Of a stretch of 64,000 nt of DNA, positions 35,061 to 49,091 are shown one piece after another. The stretch covers positions 46,085,697-46,149,696 of the forward strand of contig CM046858.1 of the NCBI GenBank assembly GCA_025617745.1. The letters are read 5' to 3'. The number at the start of each line of letters is the position of its first letter. Positions within the stretch are counted from its first letter, which is position 1. The notes below the pieces were generated by a model that was not told where the DNA came from, searched no databases, and saw only the letters and a program-made list of their open reading frames with translations. The DNA is from Heliocidaris erythrogramma. Its lineage: Eukaryota; Echinodermata; Echinoidea; Camarodonta; Echinometridae. Both the position numbers and the translations under genes were made by a program.

Positions 35061-38000
35061 ATTCATAGATAATAGTAACTATCATAATGATAATAATGAT
35101 ATTAATAATAACAATAATAGTTGGTTTCCTGAGTATACAAAACACTAAATACTATTGTTATCCCAGCTTTACTTTGTCTTCCATTATAACAAACATTCAA
35201 TGAATTTCTACCTACAGTGGTCTCATTTTCTTCACTTGGGCCTAGAGTGGCAATGCAATATTTGAGTTGAATACAAATTAAATCATCAGACCTTAACCCA
35301 TTCACTACTGAATTTTCACAATCCCATAGGCTTAATACAGTGATCAGCCGGTTCCCATGGGCAACTACATCTACAAAAACAAACAGAAGGTGTACCATAT
35401 CAAACAGGTTAATAACTTTGAAAACTGGTTTTAGATAAAACATAACAAAAGTTTCTCTAGCCCTTCCCCTTAAACTGGCAAAATTTGAACAGCGCCGGCG
35501 ACCTTACATTAACTGCTAAATTGAGATTATAATTTGAAAATTAATTGCATTTTATTTTTAATTTTGACCAACATTTTATATTTCAAACTTTTTGATGTTG
35601 CACATGTGGAAATTGCCTACAGATAAATTTTAAGCTTCTACAAACTAGAATGGGGCATGATGGGAAAATTAGAGGCACAGACACTTTCCAAGTCCTGTTG
35701 AAAGATGGCGCCATTAGGAGCTTCAATTTACTGTCACTTTAACATTTTCTTTCTTTATCAATACCAATTGGAATGTCATCACGATACATCACTGAGCACT
35801 TTTCCCTGCATATTTAGGTTTTCATTCATTGTACTCACTCTGATTAAATGTATATCAGTGATATTAGGTTTACCAAATAATCATTGAATAAAATGTTCAG
35901 ACCGCACATCCTTTCATGACCCACTAAGTGGAATCCACTTTGAAAATTTACCAGATCATTTTATTTCTGGATTCCTTAATTTTAGTGACAGAAAAAGCTT
36001 CTTTCTCAGCCCATGAAATCCATGTGGATCAGAAATAGTGCAGTGACTTCTCATCAATTTGACAAATTTCTCGCCATCATAAATAAAATGAAAATAAAAT
36101 GAAAATAACAGCTAAAACTAGGAGTTAAGAGAGAAAGCTTCTGCATCAATGGAGGAGTATTTGTGAAAAGAATTTACCTATTAGTTTAGCCTGGATTACC
36201 AAACACCCATTACTTAACAAAATAATATGGCTCTTTTCCTTAAAAAATTTGGGTGTTATTCAATTTTCCACTATAATTGTGTTCTGTATTCTATATATAA
36301 TTTATTTCTTTTCCTCGTTTTCTCCATCTCTCTCTCTCTCTTCCCCTCTCTCTCTCCCTCTCTCTTTCACTCTATTTCTATTTGTCTCTCTTCATCCATC
36401 TCTTTCTCTCTTTGGAAATGCATAGCGACCTTATAATCATACCCTTGTCAAGAACAGTTTTTATTATTATTATCATTATTATCATTATTATTACAAGCTT
36501 ATCTCCTACACTAAGGTGAATCCTAACAATGTGGTTTATTTCGTCACAATAGAAATTTGACGTTAAGGTGAAGGCAAATGTGTGTTAAGGCGAAGGTAAA
36601 CAATAGGCTGAGATAAAAGGATTCCCCTTAATGTCACATGTATTGATTAATATTATCATCATTATTCTCATTATCATTATTCCATAACTATCTTCATTAA
36701 TATTACTAGTAGTAGTAGTAGTAGTATCATTGTTATTATCATTATTATCATTATTATCAAAACTACTACTGCTACTACTACTTCTACTATTACCAGTATT
36801 TCTGCCTCTCTCTCTCTCTCTCTCTTTCACCTTTTCTCTCTCCCTCTCTATCGACCAATTCTTATGGTGATGTTTCTGCACGAAAGTTCATCCACTCTTA
36901 TGTCATACATTGACACATATAAAGCATATAGATACTCTTATTGATAGACAATATCACACAACCTACAGTCATCATAGAATATCTATATATTTAGCCAAAT
37001 AAATACTGTAAATTTGTCCTTGCCGCTAGTACAATGCTGCTATAAATTTCCACCTACGTCATTCCTCTCCATCCCCCTCTCACTCCAGCCCTTCCGCGCT
37101 AGAAGCAAGGAAACATAATCTTGTTAGATGTTAATGCCAGCGATACTGGGGGAAATCAGTGGGACTGCTGACATCAAACTTAAGGCATGGGACTGCACTA
37201 TTGGATTTAGATTTGTGCTCAAAATAACATTAGTGAGCCACATTCATCATTTCTTTGCAAGCTCAAAGTGCGTCTAGCTGTGATGATTACTTCAATTGGT
37301 TCAGGGTAGATCAGATGTAACTCTATCTCACCATATCTTATCTATGTTAGCCTCATATTTCTGCACTCTACTGACTTTATTTAAAGAGATAGACAATCTA
37401 CATCACTCCATTCACAGGCTAAAGTTACATTGAATAATTCAAGAATATACATGTACATGTATACTCTCATTTTGACTAGACTATAAATACAGACCTTTTT
37501 TCTGACAGCTTAACATAATGCATGTTGTATTGCATCTGCTTAAAGGGACGTTAACTCATACACCTTATCATGGAGTTAATGCTTTTTGGTTTTGATCTTA
37601 CAAGTTTTCTAACACTATAGTTTTTATTCCACACTGGAACAAAGTGAAAGTACTTCAAATTATCTTCCTACTTTAACCTTGTCTAGATTCAAACTTCTCA
37701 TTCATATACTGTCTGATAAGATAGAAAAGCTCATAGATAGAAAAGCTCATAGCCCAGATTTAAAACTGTTCAATAAGTAAAATAGCTTTATTTTATCTTA
37801 AGTATGCACAGAAAGGTATTTCCTAATAAAATTTCACATCCATTCTACCACTTTGCTTCAAGTCATGTGTTGAATGGTGTCTAACTACATTTATGGGGAA
37901 AATCTAACTTAAAACTAGAAAAAAATCTACATTTATCATTAATAAAGTTGTTATAAGTGTTAGTAAGTTGGCAGTTAGATGAAACCATCTTCCTAAGATA

Positions 38001-38548
38001 TTAACATATTATATGTATATGTCTATGTGCATCTTGAGGAAAGAACTTTAACTAACCTGCTAGTACAAATATATATGAAAGCTTTTACCTGAATTTGGAG
38101 CTATTATATTAATAGGAAAATCCAATCCCTTGTAAAAGAAACAATCCATTAAAATACCCAAATCTAGAAATGCACCGAGGTGGTTACTGGTACACTAAAA
38201 ATAAGGCATTATTCATTTCTTACATCGTATATTTTCAAATCCATACTATGGTCCTTTCTTAAAGCGGTATATATCTCTATCTCAAAGCTAAATCAATAAT
38301 GTAATCTAATAACCACTTTGCTCTTCAAGGCTACCTTACAATTTCTCATGCACCATTTCTTGTAATGGCATTACCCCCAAACTTAGGTCAGCTTTCTCAA
38401 CTCTTACAGAGAATAATTGAAATACAACCTCTCTTCCTTACAAATGCCATTATAAAATTGTTTGATCTAATTTATGTCCATTAAGTCCAAGACTTCTTAC
38501 CAAATCAGGGTTCTTCTGCTAATAGAAGATTTAGTTGTCACAATGTAG
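35061..38548. other. unassigned DNA with several microsatellites
   Basis: No gene recognised. Simple repeats: CT at 36325-36412, TTA/TCA at 36455-36495, mixed TAG/TTA at 36705-36790, CT at 36806-36845. An 'AAGATGGCGCC' at 35703 opens a 60-codon frame but has no other gene evidence. Confidence 0.5.
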
Positions 38549-39411
38549 ACAGAGTCCAATACAATACAGAAAAGTACATGTATCCATGGATTAATACACA
38601 GAGGTAAGATACATGTAGTAGATGGTCTAAAAGAGAGTCCAATACAATACAGAAAAGTACATGTATCCATGGATTAATACACAGAGGTAAGATAGTAGAT
38701 GGTCTAAAAGAGAAGTACATATATCCAAGGATTAATACACAGAGGTAAGATAGTAGATGGTCTAAAAGAGAAGTACATATATCCAAGGATTAATACACAG
38801 AGGTAAGATAGTAGATGGTCTAAAAGAGAAGTACATATATCCAAGGATTAATACACTGAGGTAAGATAGTAGATGGTCTAAAAGAGAAGTACATGTATCC
38901 AATGATTAATACACTGAGGTAAGATAGTAGATGGTCTAAAAGAGAAGTACACATATCCAAGGATTAATACACTGAGGTAAGATAGTAGATGGTCTAAAAG
39001 AGAAGTACATATATCCAAGGATTAATACACAGAGGTAAGATAGTAGATGGTCTAAAAGAGAAGTACATATATCCAAGGATTAATACACAGAGGTAAGATA
39101 GTAGATGGTCTAAAAGAGAAGTACATATATCCAAGGATTAATACACAGAGGTAAGATAGTAGATGGTCTAAAAGAGAAGTACATATATCCAATGATTAAT
39201 ACACAGAGGTAAGATAGTAGATGGTCTAAAAGAGAAGTACATATATCCAAGGATTAATACACAGAGGTAAGATAGTAGATGGTCTAAAAGAGAAGTACAT
39301 GTATCCAATGATTAATACACAGAGGTAAGATAGTAGATGGTCTAAAAGAGAAGTACATGTATCCAATGATTAATACACAGAGGTAAGATAGTAGATGGTC
39401 TAAAAGAGAAC
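38549..39411. repeat. 58-bp minisatellite, about 14 copies
   Basis: The unit is gtacatatatccaaggatta + 'atacacagaggtaagatagt' + 'agatggtctaaaagagaa'. The first two copies are longer, with an extra 'tccaatacaatacagaaa'. Later copies vary at accaag/accaat and cacag/cactg. Every unit has AGAG|GTAAGA on the plus strand, a near-consensus splice-donor word. Confidence 0.95.
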
Positions 39412-39665
39412 CAGTAATACCTGAAGTGTGAACACTCCCTGTTATGACCAATCCTGTATACAGCCAAGACAGTAGATGATCTATATGAATACTATCAATG
39501 GATTAAAACCTGAAGTGTGAATGCATCTGGTGATGTCACATCCAATATAAAGCTGAAATACTAGATGGTCTAGATGAATACTATCCAAGAATTAAAACTG
39601 AAGTGTGAATGCATCCAGTGATGTCCAATCCAATATAAAGCTGAGATAGTAGATGGTCTAGATGA
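39412..39665. repeat. diverged ~90-bp units continuing the 58-bp array
   Basis: Three looser copies share 'cctgaagtgtgaatgcatc', 'tccaatataaagctgaga' and 'tagtagatggtctagatga'. The 'agatggtcta' word links them to the 58-bp array, so they are probably its older flank. Confidence 0.75.
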
Positions 39666-42600
39666 GAGGATTACCTCAGGCAAGAAATCTAGATGAGATC
39701 TGATAAGCTTTCACAGAGTCCAACTGTACTTTAGGGTCTGTTCACACTGATTAATATCTGTCCTCTTTCCTCTCTCACCTCTTTGTACATGTAGTGTACA
39801 ACCTACATGTAATACTTCAGCTACTGACGTAATTGACATACCTTGGTCAGTGATTGTATGGAAAGTTGATTGAATACATCATGCACAGTAGTAGCATAGG
39901 GGAGAACTCTGACAATGAGAACACTCCTCATCCCATTCATTTACCAAAAAGAAATGTCTAAGAAAAAGTGTGTATGAGGACTAGGAATTGCCAAGAGAAC
40001 AGTACATCTCTTGGACAATTGCACCATAAATAATATTCCATCATTTCCTTTAAAAAAAACACATTCCCAATAAATAAAGATTCCAATTAAAAAGATAAAA
40101 TTATTTAAGTAGGAGAGGACATCTAAATCATACAAAAGGAAAGTGGGAATGTTATAGATGGTACACAATTGTCCAAAATGTCACATCCATTGTTATCTTT
40201 GTCATTCTTTTCTAGCGTACTTTATATTAGAATTTGATTTTAAAATAAACCTTAACCTTGAAGCATAATACATGTACATATTAAATGTAAAGCAATATGT
40301 ATTGTACCCCACAACATTGAGAAAAAAAGTTTTAAGGTTGCCTTTTCATTTCCCCTGAACATTTCAAATAAATTTTCTTTAAACAGAAGTCTTAAAGAAA
40401 TATTAGAAAGCCTTGTAAGAGGTAGGGGCATTGTTAATAAACACCCCTCCCCCTCCCCCCCCCCCCCCCCCAACCATTAGATATGGAAATGGCCCTGAAA
40501 ATTAGAAGTGACAATATCACAAACATCGGCAGTTCAGGAAATCCTATGTGTGTGACACGTCCATCTTGATAATGACCAGACATCTATCCTGGTCTAGGAG
40601 AGATAGGAGAATGTTTGGCATTTCAAATGGAAATGTTTATATTCACAATCAAGAATTACTCTACAATCCTACAAGAATGGTGCGTGTACAAACCAATCAA
40701 ATTTCTGTTTCTACAGATTCATCTACACCTACCTACTCCAGCAAATGACCTCTAGAAACACTATTCATCTTAATTTTGGGATGGCAACCAGTTTCAACAT
40801 GGCATGCAAAAACTTGTGCAAATACTTGTAGCCTATTCTCTTTTCCTCTTGGTAACGAAGGAAGGAAGTTTTTATTGAAACATCATTGTTTCAGGTATGT
40901 TTCCTGGCAGAGTTGGAATTTTTTGTTATGCTCCAATTACTGAGATCCTACTATATAAATTTGTTAATAATCCTTTCTATGGCATTCACATCAATTACGA
41001 GTTTCATATTGAGCAACATAAATCAATCAAAGAATAGAATAAACCATTCCTACCCCCTCTCTTTCTCTCTCTCTCTCTCATTCTCCCTCTCCCTATTTCT
41101 CTGCTCCATGTCTTGGTCCAACCAAGCATAGAGAAGGGACCATCTGGTCACTAAACACTCACACGACACCCTCTCCATGACGATCAATGGAGCCCAAGAA
41201 CGCAATTAAGCAACAACAACCATCCTCTTCCATCCCCTATCGCCGTGGCGACAATAAATGTCCTGCTCCTGCCTCTCTTATCAAGGCATTATATGTGAAG
41301 GAGAGAGAAGAGGCGGTGAAGGGGAGGATATAATCCCTCTTTCTAGAACATCAATACAATGATGGGAGGATAGTAGTGGAATAACATCCAATTAGAAACT
41401 AGGTCAACCATAAGAAGACATTGGTAAATGGTCTACAACCTTCATCACATTGTGTGGTTGTGGTATTAGTCTGATCAAAGTATGTTAATTGGTTGTTGTT
41501 TTTTGGTGGTGGTGGTGATGTTTGGGGCTGGCTTTTAGGGAAAAATGCATCCTTCCAAGGATGATACACAACAGCATTTCATTACAAAATTTACATTTGA
41601 AATTGAATGACATATTCCCATTATCGTACTAATCAGGAATGCAACTTTAACACATACAGTACCAAAGGCGCATATTTTCGCCCAGGCGTTAGTCTGGCAG
41701 CTGGCCGTGGGCAGCATTTGCCCCCCAAACAGTTTTCGTCTAAAAAAGTTAAGTTTTCTTCCATTATTTATTTTGTTTATTTAAGGTGGAAAAGTGTATT
41801 ACTATTGAAGAATATATTAGAATGATATATGACAATACATTTTATTCAGAAATTAATTGTGTAGAATGAAGAGAAAGTAGGATCAAATTGTGGTGAAACA
41901 TGTGTCAGATTTTAAGTCTTATTATGACATTTATGGGTGGCTAACCAACAAGGGAAAAGTTACATAATATGTGGCGTGGTAGGGGTTAAATTATTTTAAA
42001 CACTTGAGTAACTTTTGATACTCAACATCATTTAAATTGATAATCAGAGGAGATTCTGTACCTTCAGATAAATTGAGAGACTTCAATGTCACCTCATATT
42101 ATCTATTTGAATATGATCAGAGACTAAACAGGAAATTAGCTTTTCACATGACACTTATTATTATAAAGTCTGAGGGATATTAATGTTACTTATTTGAGTC
42201 TAAGTATAGGAAATACTAAGAAAAAGGGATTACAACACATATTACTTTGACCATTGATAAACAAAAGTATCAGATGACTACTCTCTGACATGATCTGTTT
42301 ATTTTGATAGGAAATTCTGTAATATCATACCTTCAGTGTACACTGACATGGAAGAACAGTTTTTCCTGTCATTTATATACACGTAGGTCTTTCATTTGCT
42401 AAAGGCTTGTAGCAAAACACCAAATAAAATATCAAAATTAGGCCCCTAATTTTATATTTACTAACTTATACTTGCTAAAATATCATCTTTAAATGAACAA
42501 ATTATTTTTCTTTTAAAAAATCCCTCACTGTCATTTTTTGCCTACCTAAATGATTTAGTTGGTTCATTTATCATTTTAATATGTAAGTAAATATACATGT

Positions 42601-43523
42601 ACTTCTATACACTTTACAAACCTGAAAGTGCAAGGTAACTTTTATAAAACGATTTTAGGAACATACCCATCATTAGTTTTTTTTAAGTCAAGGTTACGCA
42701 CGGTTTGTGTTATACAGACATGAATCCAGAAGTCTAGTGAAATAGTGCTGGCAGGAATGAAGACTATTTAACAATTATTCCACATCTTTCTTTACTTAGG
42801 TTTTGATCTTCACCATGTATCTAGAATCGTCTACAGAGAGCCTAATTGGCATAAACTCATGTACTCTTTATAAAGTTGACACTATTATGACTCTAAGCGG
42901 AGGATACATCTTTTTCCTGATTCGTAGAAAGTGGTATACTTTAGTATGAAAATTAATTTCAAGGACATTAAACAAAGACGAGACTTGAAAAGAAGCTCTA
43001 CTTTATAATATTAGAAGCTAACAAAATGCCAACAAGTAAATAACTATTTTTTACATTAAAGCTTGAAATACAGAGGTCCGTTTCCATTTTCATCTCTCTA
43101 ATCCTTCCAATATACTCATAAGATAAAGTTTAAAATATGCTTGGACACTAGGTTACATCTCTCCTTCTCAGGCCTCAAACCAATTAAGTGTAGAGTGAAG
43201 GAGAGATCTGGTCAAATATTTGAGAAGGTGTTTGTTAGAGACCTGTTACTAAGCTGAGAGAGCAAGGAGACAGGTGACAGAGAGGAATTTGATCTTTGTT
43301 GAGTTGATGTCTTCCGTTGTCATGGAGGTCAGCATAGGGCAGGCATCTTGGAAGTCATCATCAGTATTACTCAACAGTATCAAGATGAAATGACTTCACT
43401 TGTGTGTTACTATCAGGTATGGTAATGATATTGGAGATTATAGTTATAATAGTAATAACTGTTGTTAATGAACATTGTGCTGACCATTGCATTGCAATTT
43501 GATGATGGTGGTGGTGGTGGTGG

Positions 43524-43560
<37 letters not shown>

Positions 43561-44031
43561 CAAAATAATTATGATACGAGAACTGGTGATATATACAGTG
43601 AGAATTGCATTACAGATTCTTGGAACTAAAGAAAAAGAAACTTTCCTCAGCAAAAAAAAAAGTCAATATTTTACAAGTACTCTCTCTCTCTCTCTCCCTC
43701 TCCTACGTCCTAACTTCAATACGATCCTCCCCTACTTCCATGCTTATCAAATATTTGAGATGGTGTCGTTTGAAATCTGTTCCTCTGATTAAATCATTCT
43801 GGAAAGACACTGAAGACAAATATTCTGCAGGAACCAAAATCTAAATGTACTTGAGATTATCAATTCACATCATTGAAGGAATAGGCTGTTGAGATATGGG
43901 TGCCTTATAAAACTTATGAAATCAAAGTCAAATTCTAGTAAAGCCTAAATTTGGCAAAAATATATATAAAAAACTGATTTCTTGTCAGGAATTTAAATAT
44001 ATACATGTATATAAGTATATATGTGACCCTC
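39666..44031. other. unassigned DNA with simple repeats
   Basis: No gene recognised. Simple repeats: poly-C at 40455-40472, CT at 41057-41090, GGT/GAT at 43504-43560, CT at 43681-43702. A GC-richer stretch at 41150-41300 and a 66-codon plus frame at 40548-40748 lack motifs or paired splice sites. Confidence 0.5.
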
Positions 44032-44543
44032 CACCACAAAATGACCAATAAGTCTGACAGGCTAATGAACAAAACAGTAGAGAAAACGGGCTCTAAATAA
44101 GAGTGATCATTTAAGAGCGCCTAATCTCTTTTCTATTATTTGTCACACAAAAGGTAGAGTAAAAAATCTCTAGCATACACTGTGAAGTACTAATTGGATT
44201 GTATTGAAACTTTCCATACTGTTAGAATAGAGATATTTTATTGGTTTCTTTTGATTTTGAATATCAGACAGTGTACAGTTTTTGAGATATACCAGAAAAG
44301 CAATGTTAAGTACAATCCCAGCAAGTTGACACATTTTTCGTTGAATGTCCAGGAAAAAAAGGTCATTTTGAATGAGAGTAAAAACATATTTCGACTTAGT
44401 ATTTTACCCTGAAATTTTGTCAGATGGTAGATTTCAGAAAGTACAAAAAACTTGAAATCAAAATTTCCACCCCAAACCACATTTTCAGCTGTTTACTCTA
44501 AAACTCTCATTGCTTATTGGTTGTTTTGTGGTGGAGGGTCACA
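44032..44543. mobile_element. 512-bp TGTGACCC-type element, second member
   Basis: The terminal inverted repeats are TGTGACCCTCCACCACAAAA (20 exact) followed by '..ACCAATAAG' with two differences. The pattern TGTGACCC.CC.CC.CAAAA...AATAAG is shared with the element at 9299-9958. It is flanked by TA-rich microsatellite, so the target duplication cannot be resolved. No transposase frame. Confidence 0.75.
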
Positions 44544-44563
44544 CATATATATATATGACTAAC

Positions 44564-44698
44564 GGCTACATTAGGTGGACACACAACGATGCGGTTTATT
44601 CCGTCATAATAGCGCCCCCTACATTAGCGGGACAGTTGGTACATTAGTTGGACAGTTGAGCATAGAAATAAGACAAAAACTGTCCAGCTAATGTAGCC
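44564..44698. mobile_element. 135-bp MITE
   Basis: The ends GGCTACATTAGGTGGACA and complement GGCTACATTAGCTGGACA match at 17 of 18. Internal 'acattag.tggaca' words repeat the same motif. It is embedded between (TA)n tracts. The 'cggtttattccgtcataatag' wording recurs near 36532, indicating a dispersed family. Confidence 0.7.
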
Positions 44699-45665
44699 TT
44701 TAGAGTTATATATATATATATATAAATATATTTATATATAAATGTATATATAAAGTTTAAACAGTTCAGTGACAGATTAAAAATAGAGAGACATGCAGAA
44801 TAAATGACTCTGTTAGACACAAAAGGTTCAATATTTCGCTGATTAGGCTTCTTCAGGAATTATATATATATTAATATATATTTCAGGGCACAATTATATT
44901 ACTTGTAAGAAGTAACTTGCTATATTCCCTACAATAGCAGTCATTAGCATTGTATTTCTATATTGAATTAAACAAGTGCCCACATTCTCACTTCACTCAT
45001 TAAAACAATACATACTACAATCCTCAAATAAGATAAGAGTTTGATTACCTCTGTGGTGCAAAATTGTAATGTTTCATTCAAATGTAAATCAAGCTTGCAC
45101 CTATTAACTATAAAGTTGCATATATCTAGTTTCCCTTCAATAACATGTTAACATGTAATGCTGATATATTGTAAAGTCAATCAAATAAAACAATTATTGG
45201 ATCTAAGAAGCACTTTGATCTACACCACTAATGGACCTAGAGATCAATCAGCTCCAATTGGAACAGGTTTTGTTTTGATGAAATTATGAAACATGAATGA
45301 CCCTGGATGGTATTACATGGCTTTGGGTTACCCTTCAAAAAGCTTATGGAGATTTCCTTTACCTATTGGAGGGATGTACAATATGTGATTACTAGTAATA
45401 CAAGCTTATGTGAGGGACAGAAACAAGATTACTTACACTTTTTAAATCTATGATTCTCTGGAAAAAGCAGCATCATAGATGTTCTTTACAAGTTTAAATA
45501 GATTAATATAGAATGCATTAATCCACACACGAATACAGTGTACATGTAAAAATAACAGAGAAGAAAAAACTAATTTACAAACTAGACACATCCTATCACA
45601 CACATAAATTTATGTATTAAAAATAGATTCTCTGACCTGCACAAAAATCATTAATCCATTAAAAT

Positions 45666-45826
45666 GTTAAGTAAATGTAAAGGCTTAAAAAGTTAAGTAA
45701 ATGTAAAGGATTTAAAAGTTAAGTAAATTTAAAGGATTAAAAAGTTAAGTAAATGTAAAGGATTAAAAAGTTTATAAGTAAATGTAAAGAATTTAAAAGT
45801 TAAGTAAATGTAAAGGATAATAAGTA
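45666..45826. repeat. ~26-bp minisatellite, about six copies
   Basis: The unit gttaagtaaatgtaaaggat + 'taaaaa' has 1-4 base indels between copies. AT-rich, no frame. Confidence 0.9.
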
Positions 45827-45919
45827 GCGTTTATGCTATCCTTTAACATTTTCAAGCAACTTACTATCAAGGTTGGTATTCTCTCCTGGTTGTGATTATT
45901 TTCTTGCTCCCTCTTTGTT

Positions 45920-45920
<1 letters not shown>

Positions 45921-45959
<39 letters not shown>

Positions 45960-45960
45960 T
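45921..45960 (+). repeat. CT then CA microsatellites
   Basis: About 11 CT followed directly by about 9 CA dinucleotides. The 91-codon plus frame through it (45873-46148) is driven by this repeat. Confidence 0.95.
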
Positions 45961-48954
45961 TTCTCTCCTTCTCTCTATGTCTTATCTTCTTTCTATTCAC
46001 ATACATGTTCAAATACAATCCCAGACTGAATGTTAGTAAGGAATCAATAGACCTCCATCCTGATCCCTTCCAATTGAAACCATTTAAGAGTTCCCCAGAG
46101 CTATATATATGGCCCTCTCCTCCCCAACAACATTTTATGACATTTTAGATTGAAAGATAGCCTTCTGAAGTTCAACCTTCCATGGAATCATTACTAACCC
46201 CTCAACTGTTTGAGCTTTCCAACAAGTTTGTTCCTCCAATTTAACCCAATCAGAAAGAAATGTGTTCTTCTTACAGAGTGCAATAAAAGGGCATGAGGTT
46301 CTGCCATGGGTGCATTCTCAATGCTTACATGGTAATTAGTCAATGGGACTGAGAGAGATCGAAATACAGGTAGAGATCATGTTGCCTTCTTTTTTTCACG
46401 TACATGATAGTCAGTGAGTGGTACTGACAGATAGGGGATGTACCCCTAATGCAATTCAATATGCACACACGATAATCAAGGGAAGGGACTAGGCAGATCT
46501 TCCCAATAAAGGAATCAATAAACACAGAAATAGGTGCATGGGACCATATGATAGGCAAGAATGGATTTTGCACTTACAGCAATTCATCATCTGATTTTCT
46601 TCAATTGTGAGAAGTGATCATCGACACCAAGGGGCAATCCCCAATTCAAAGTGTCAAGCCAAACAACAGTAACATCTTTAACTTCCAAAGATTCACAAGA
46701 TCTTCATTCTCCCATACAAGGATACAACAATACTGAAGTTTGAAGTTTCCAAAATTTAAGAGAAATGCTATTTAAACTAAAGTAATTCATCTTTTAGTAA
46801 TGTGTTTGCACACTTTTTGTCTTATAATGCCAGTTATTCTGACAAAATGATTCAAATGATTAAACTTACACTCAAAAGAATGAAATAAGATTCACAATGT
46901 CTTATGCAGTGAAATGTTAAGCAACGATGACTCACAGAAGATGGACCTACATGTATGAAGTCACTTTAAAATGTGACATGATCTCTGTTTTTCTGAACAA
47001 ACTTGCAATGAATGTCGTAACATAATTTCTCTTATTGCTGAAACTGCAGGACATAGTATGGGAGCAATATCTGCAATGTTACTGCTCGTTAGAAGGACCT
47101 TAATTAGATCAGCTGTAAAGGGGGGCGTAGATGATGGATCAGATCATTAAAGAGTGGAACATTCAGGTCCTATCAAATGCTCTTGTTGCTCAGTACCTTT
47201 ACATGCATTGCTAGTCTTTAGTATTCAGACCTGTGAATGGTACATTCAGGTAATAAGAAGTGCCCCAGTTACCCAGTAACCTTACTGTTACACATATAAA
47301 TATATAATACCTCCCGCTCCCACATATGATCAGGAGACAATTGCAACAGGCTTTATTTCATCAAAGATGTGTAGGGTTAGGGTTAGGGTTGGGGTAAGGT
47401 GTAGTGTGTGGTCCAAGGTTGAAGTTCAGAATTAATGCAAGACTTTGACGCAAGCAACTGTCATTGTGTCTTACAACCTATTATAGATTTACACCTTGGC
47501 ATTCTGATCACAGGAGCAATTTATTCTAGATGAATGTGTTTCTACACTTGGCAAAAAAAGAAAGCTGTCACTCTATATTGTTCAAAATTTTCATATAAAC
47601 CATCAATAAAATATAATAAAATATATAAAGAAAAAGTAATACTCTACTACCACCATCAATCAAGATCAAATTTTGAATGTTCACTCTTGGATGGGCACAT
47701 TCATTTGCCTGTTAGAATCTCTGATTAAGAAAATTGTATTAAAAAGTAGAGCAAGTAGCCATTCAAATGTTAATGAAAATGACCATCTGTAATACATTCT
47801 TGTTTAAAGTGAAACCAAAGAATGACAAACAATGAGAAAATGTCAACTACATGTAGTGTCAGGACTGCATTCAAGTGTCTCTTGTTGTTGTTTTGTTTTT
47901 TAATTGACTGTGCAAGATGGAAATGCTGATCAAGATTTGAATGGCCAGATGACACATTTTGCAGTTTCCTTTCAGACACTCACTCATTTATTGTTAAATG
48001 ACTATGATCACTCATGCATTATTGGTATGATCTTAATATAATCTTAAAGAGGATTAATTCATGTCTATTCATATATGAAAGATCAGTTTATATCAAATAT
48101 TTATTTGAAAATCTTAACTTTCAATAGAGTCCACTCTCTTTCTTTGCTGAGTGAAGTTCAAATCAATTTGTCAACATGACTACAGAAATTAGAAATGACC
48201 TTTACATCAAATAAAAATCAAATTCGAAAGATAATGAAATGGTTAAAACCTTTAGAATTTATAATCTCCTATCCGACACTTCACTATCTACTCTAGATAG
48301 CACTGAAAGGTCATTTATTAGGAAAAAAAACATTAAAAGTCTTAATTAAAAGATAATACAAACATGAAAACATCATTTCTGTACCTTTCATATATTAACA
48401 GTTCACATGTTAACATTTCAGTACATGCTCACACATGTATCATACAATTTTTATGCTTAACCTGTTTTAGCATATTGTAAGAGGTCTAGATTACAAAACC
48501 TCACTCTTGTATAAACGTTCTTCATTAAGGCCAACCTGTTGTCAATTGAAGAATCAATAACTGTAAAAGGTCAAAAGGAAATAAGTACCACCGGCTCATC
48601 AGCCTACTGTTCTCAATTTGTGATTCATGTGATATTAAATAATTAGAAGCCTAGGGTGAGTGCAAAAAGGACTTTGAGAGTATTAATTTCAGACAGTATA
48701 TTCTCATCATAGATATGTATGTGCTAGTGAGATACTACATGGTGAAAATGTTCTGAAGGGGAGCACATAGGTCTATTGGTTCAATCACCTGAGTTTCAAT
48801 GAAAACTGTACAGATGTTATTATTCTTAAAAGCAGACCAATTTCTGCAAAACTCATACTTTTTTTACTTTTTTGCCTCACGACATAAGCGGCTTTTTAGT
48901 TGACTGTGTTTCATGAATTGAATGGCTGGAGCAGAAAAAAAGTACATGGTTAAA
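45961..48954. other. unassigned AT-rich DNA
   Basis: No gene recognised. A short interstitial telomere-like run (three to four TTAGGG-type hexamers) lies at 47372-47394. Confidence 0.5.
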
Positions 48955-49091
48955 AAAGCAGATAGCTGCAAATGTTTATTGCATTTCGCATGTGATATAT
49001 ACGGCTGAAAAAATCTGTTTTCAGGGTATCATCTACAAGTGAGGAATTGGTCTTGATTTTCATAAAAACAGAGTGAGTCTGTAAACCGAGT

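Noticed and set aside
35703-35887. AAGATGGCGCC start with 60-codon frame
   Set aside because: The word resembles a YY1/start motif, but there is no promoter, donor or protein similarity.
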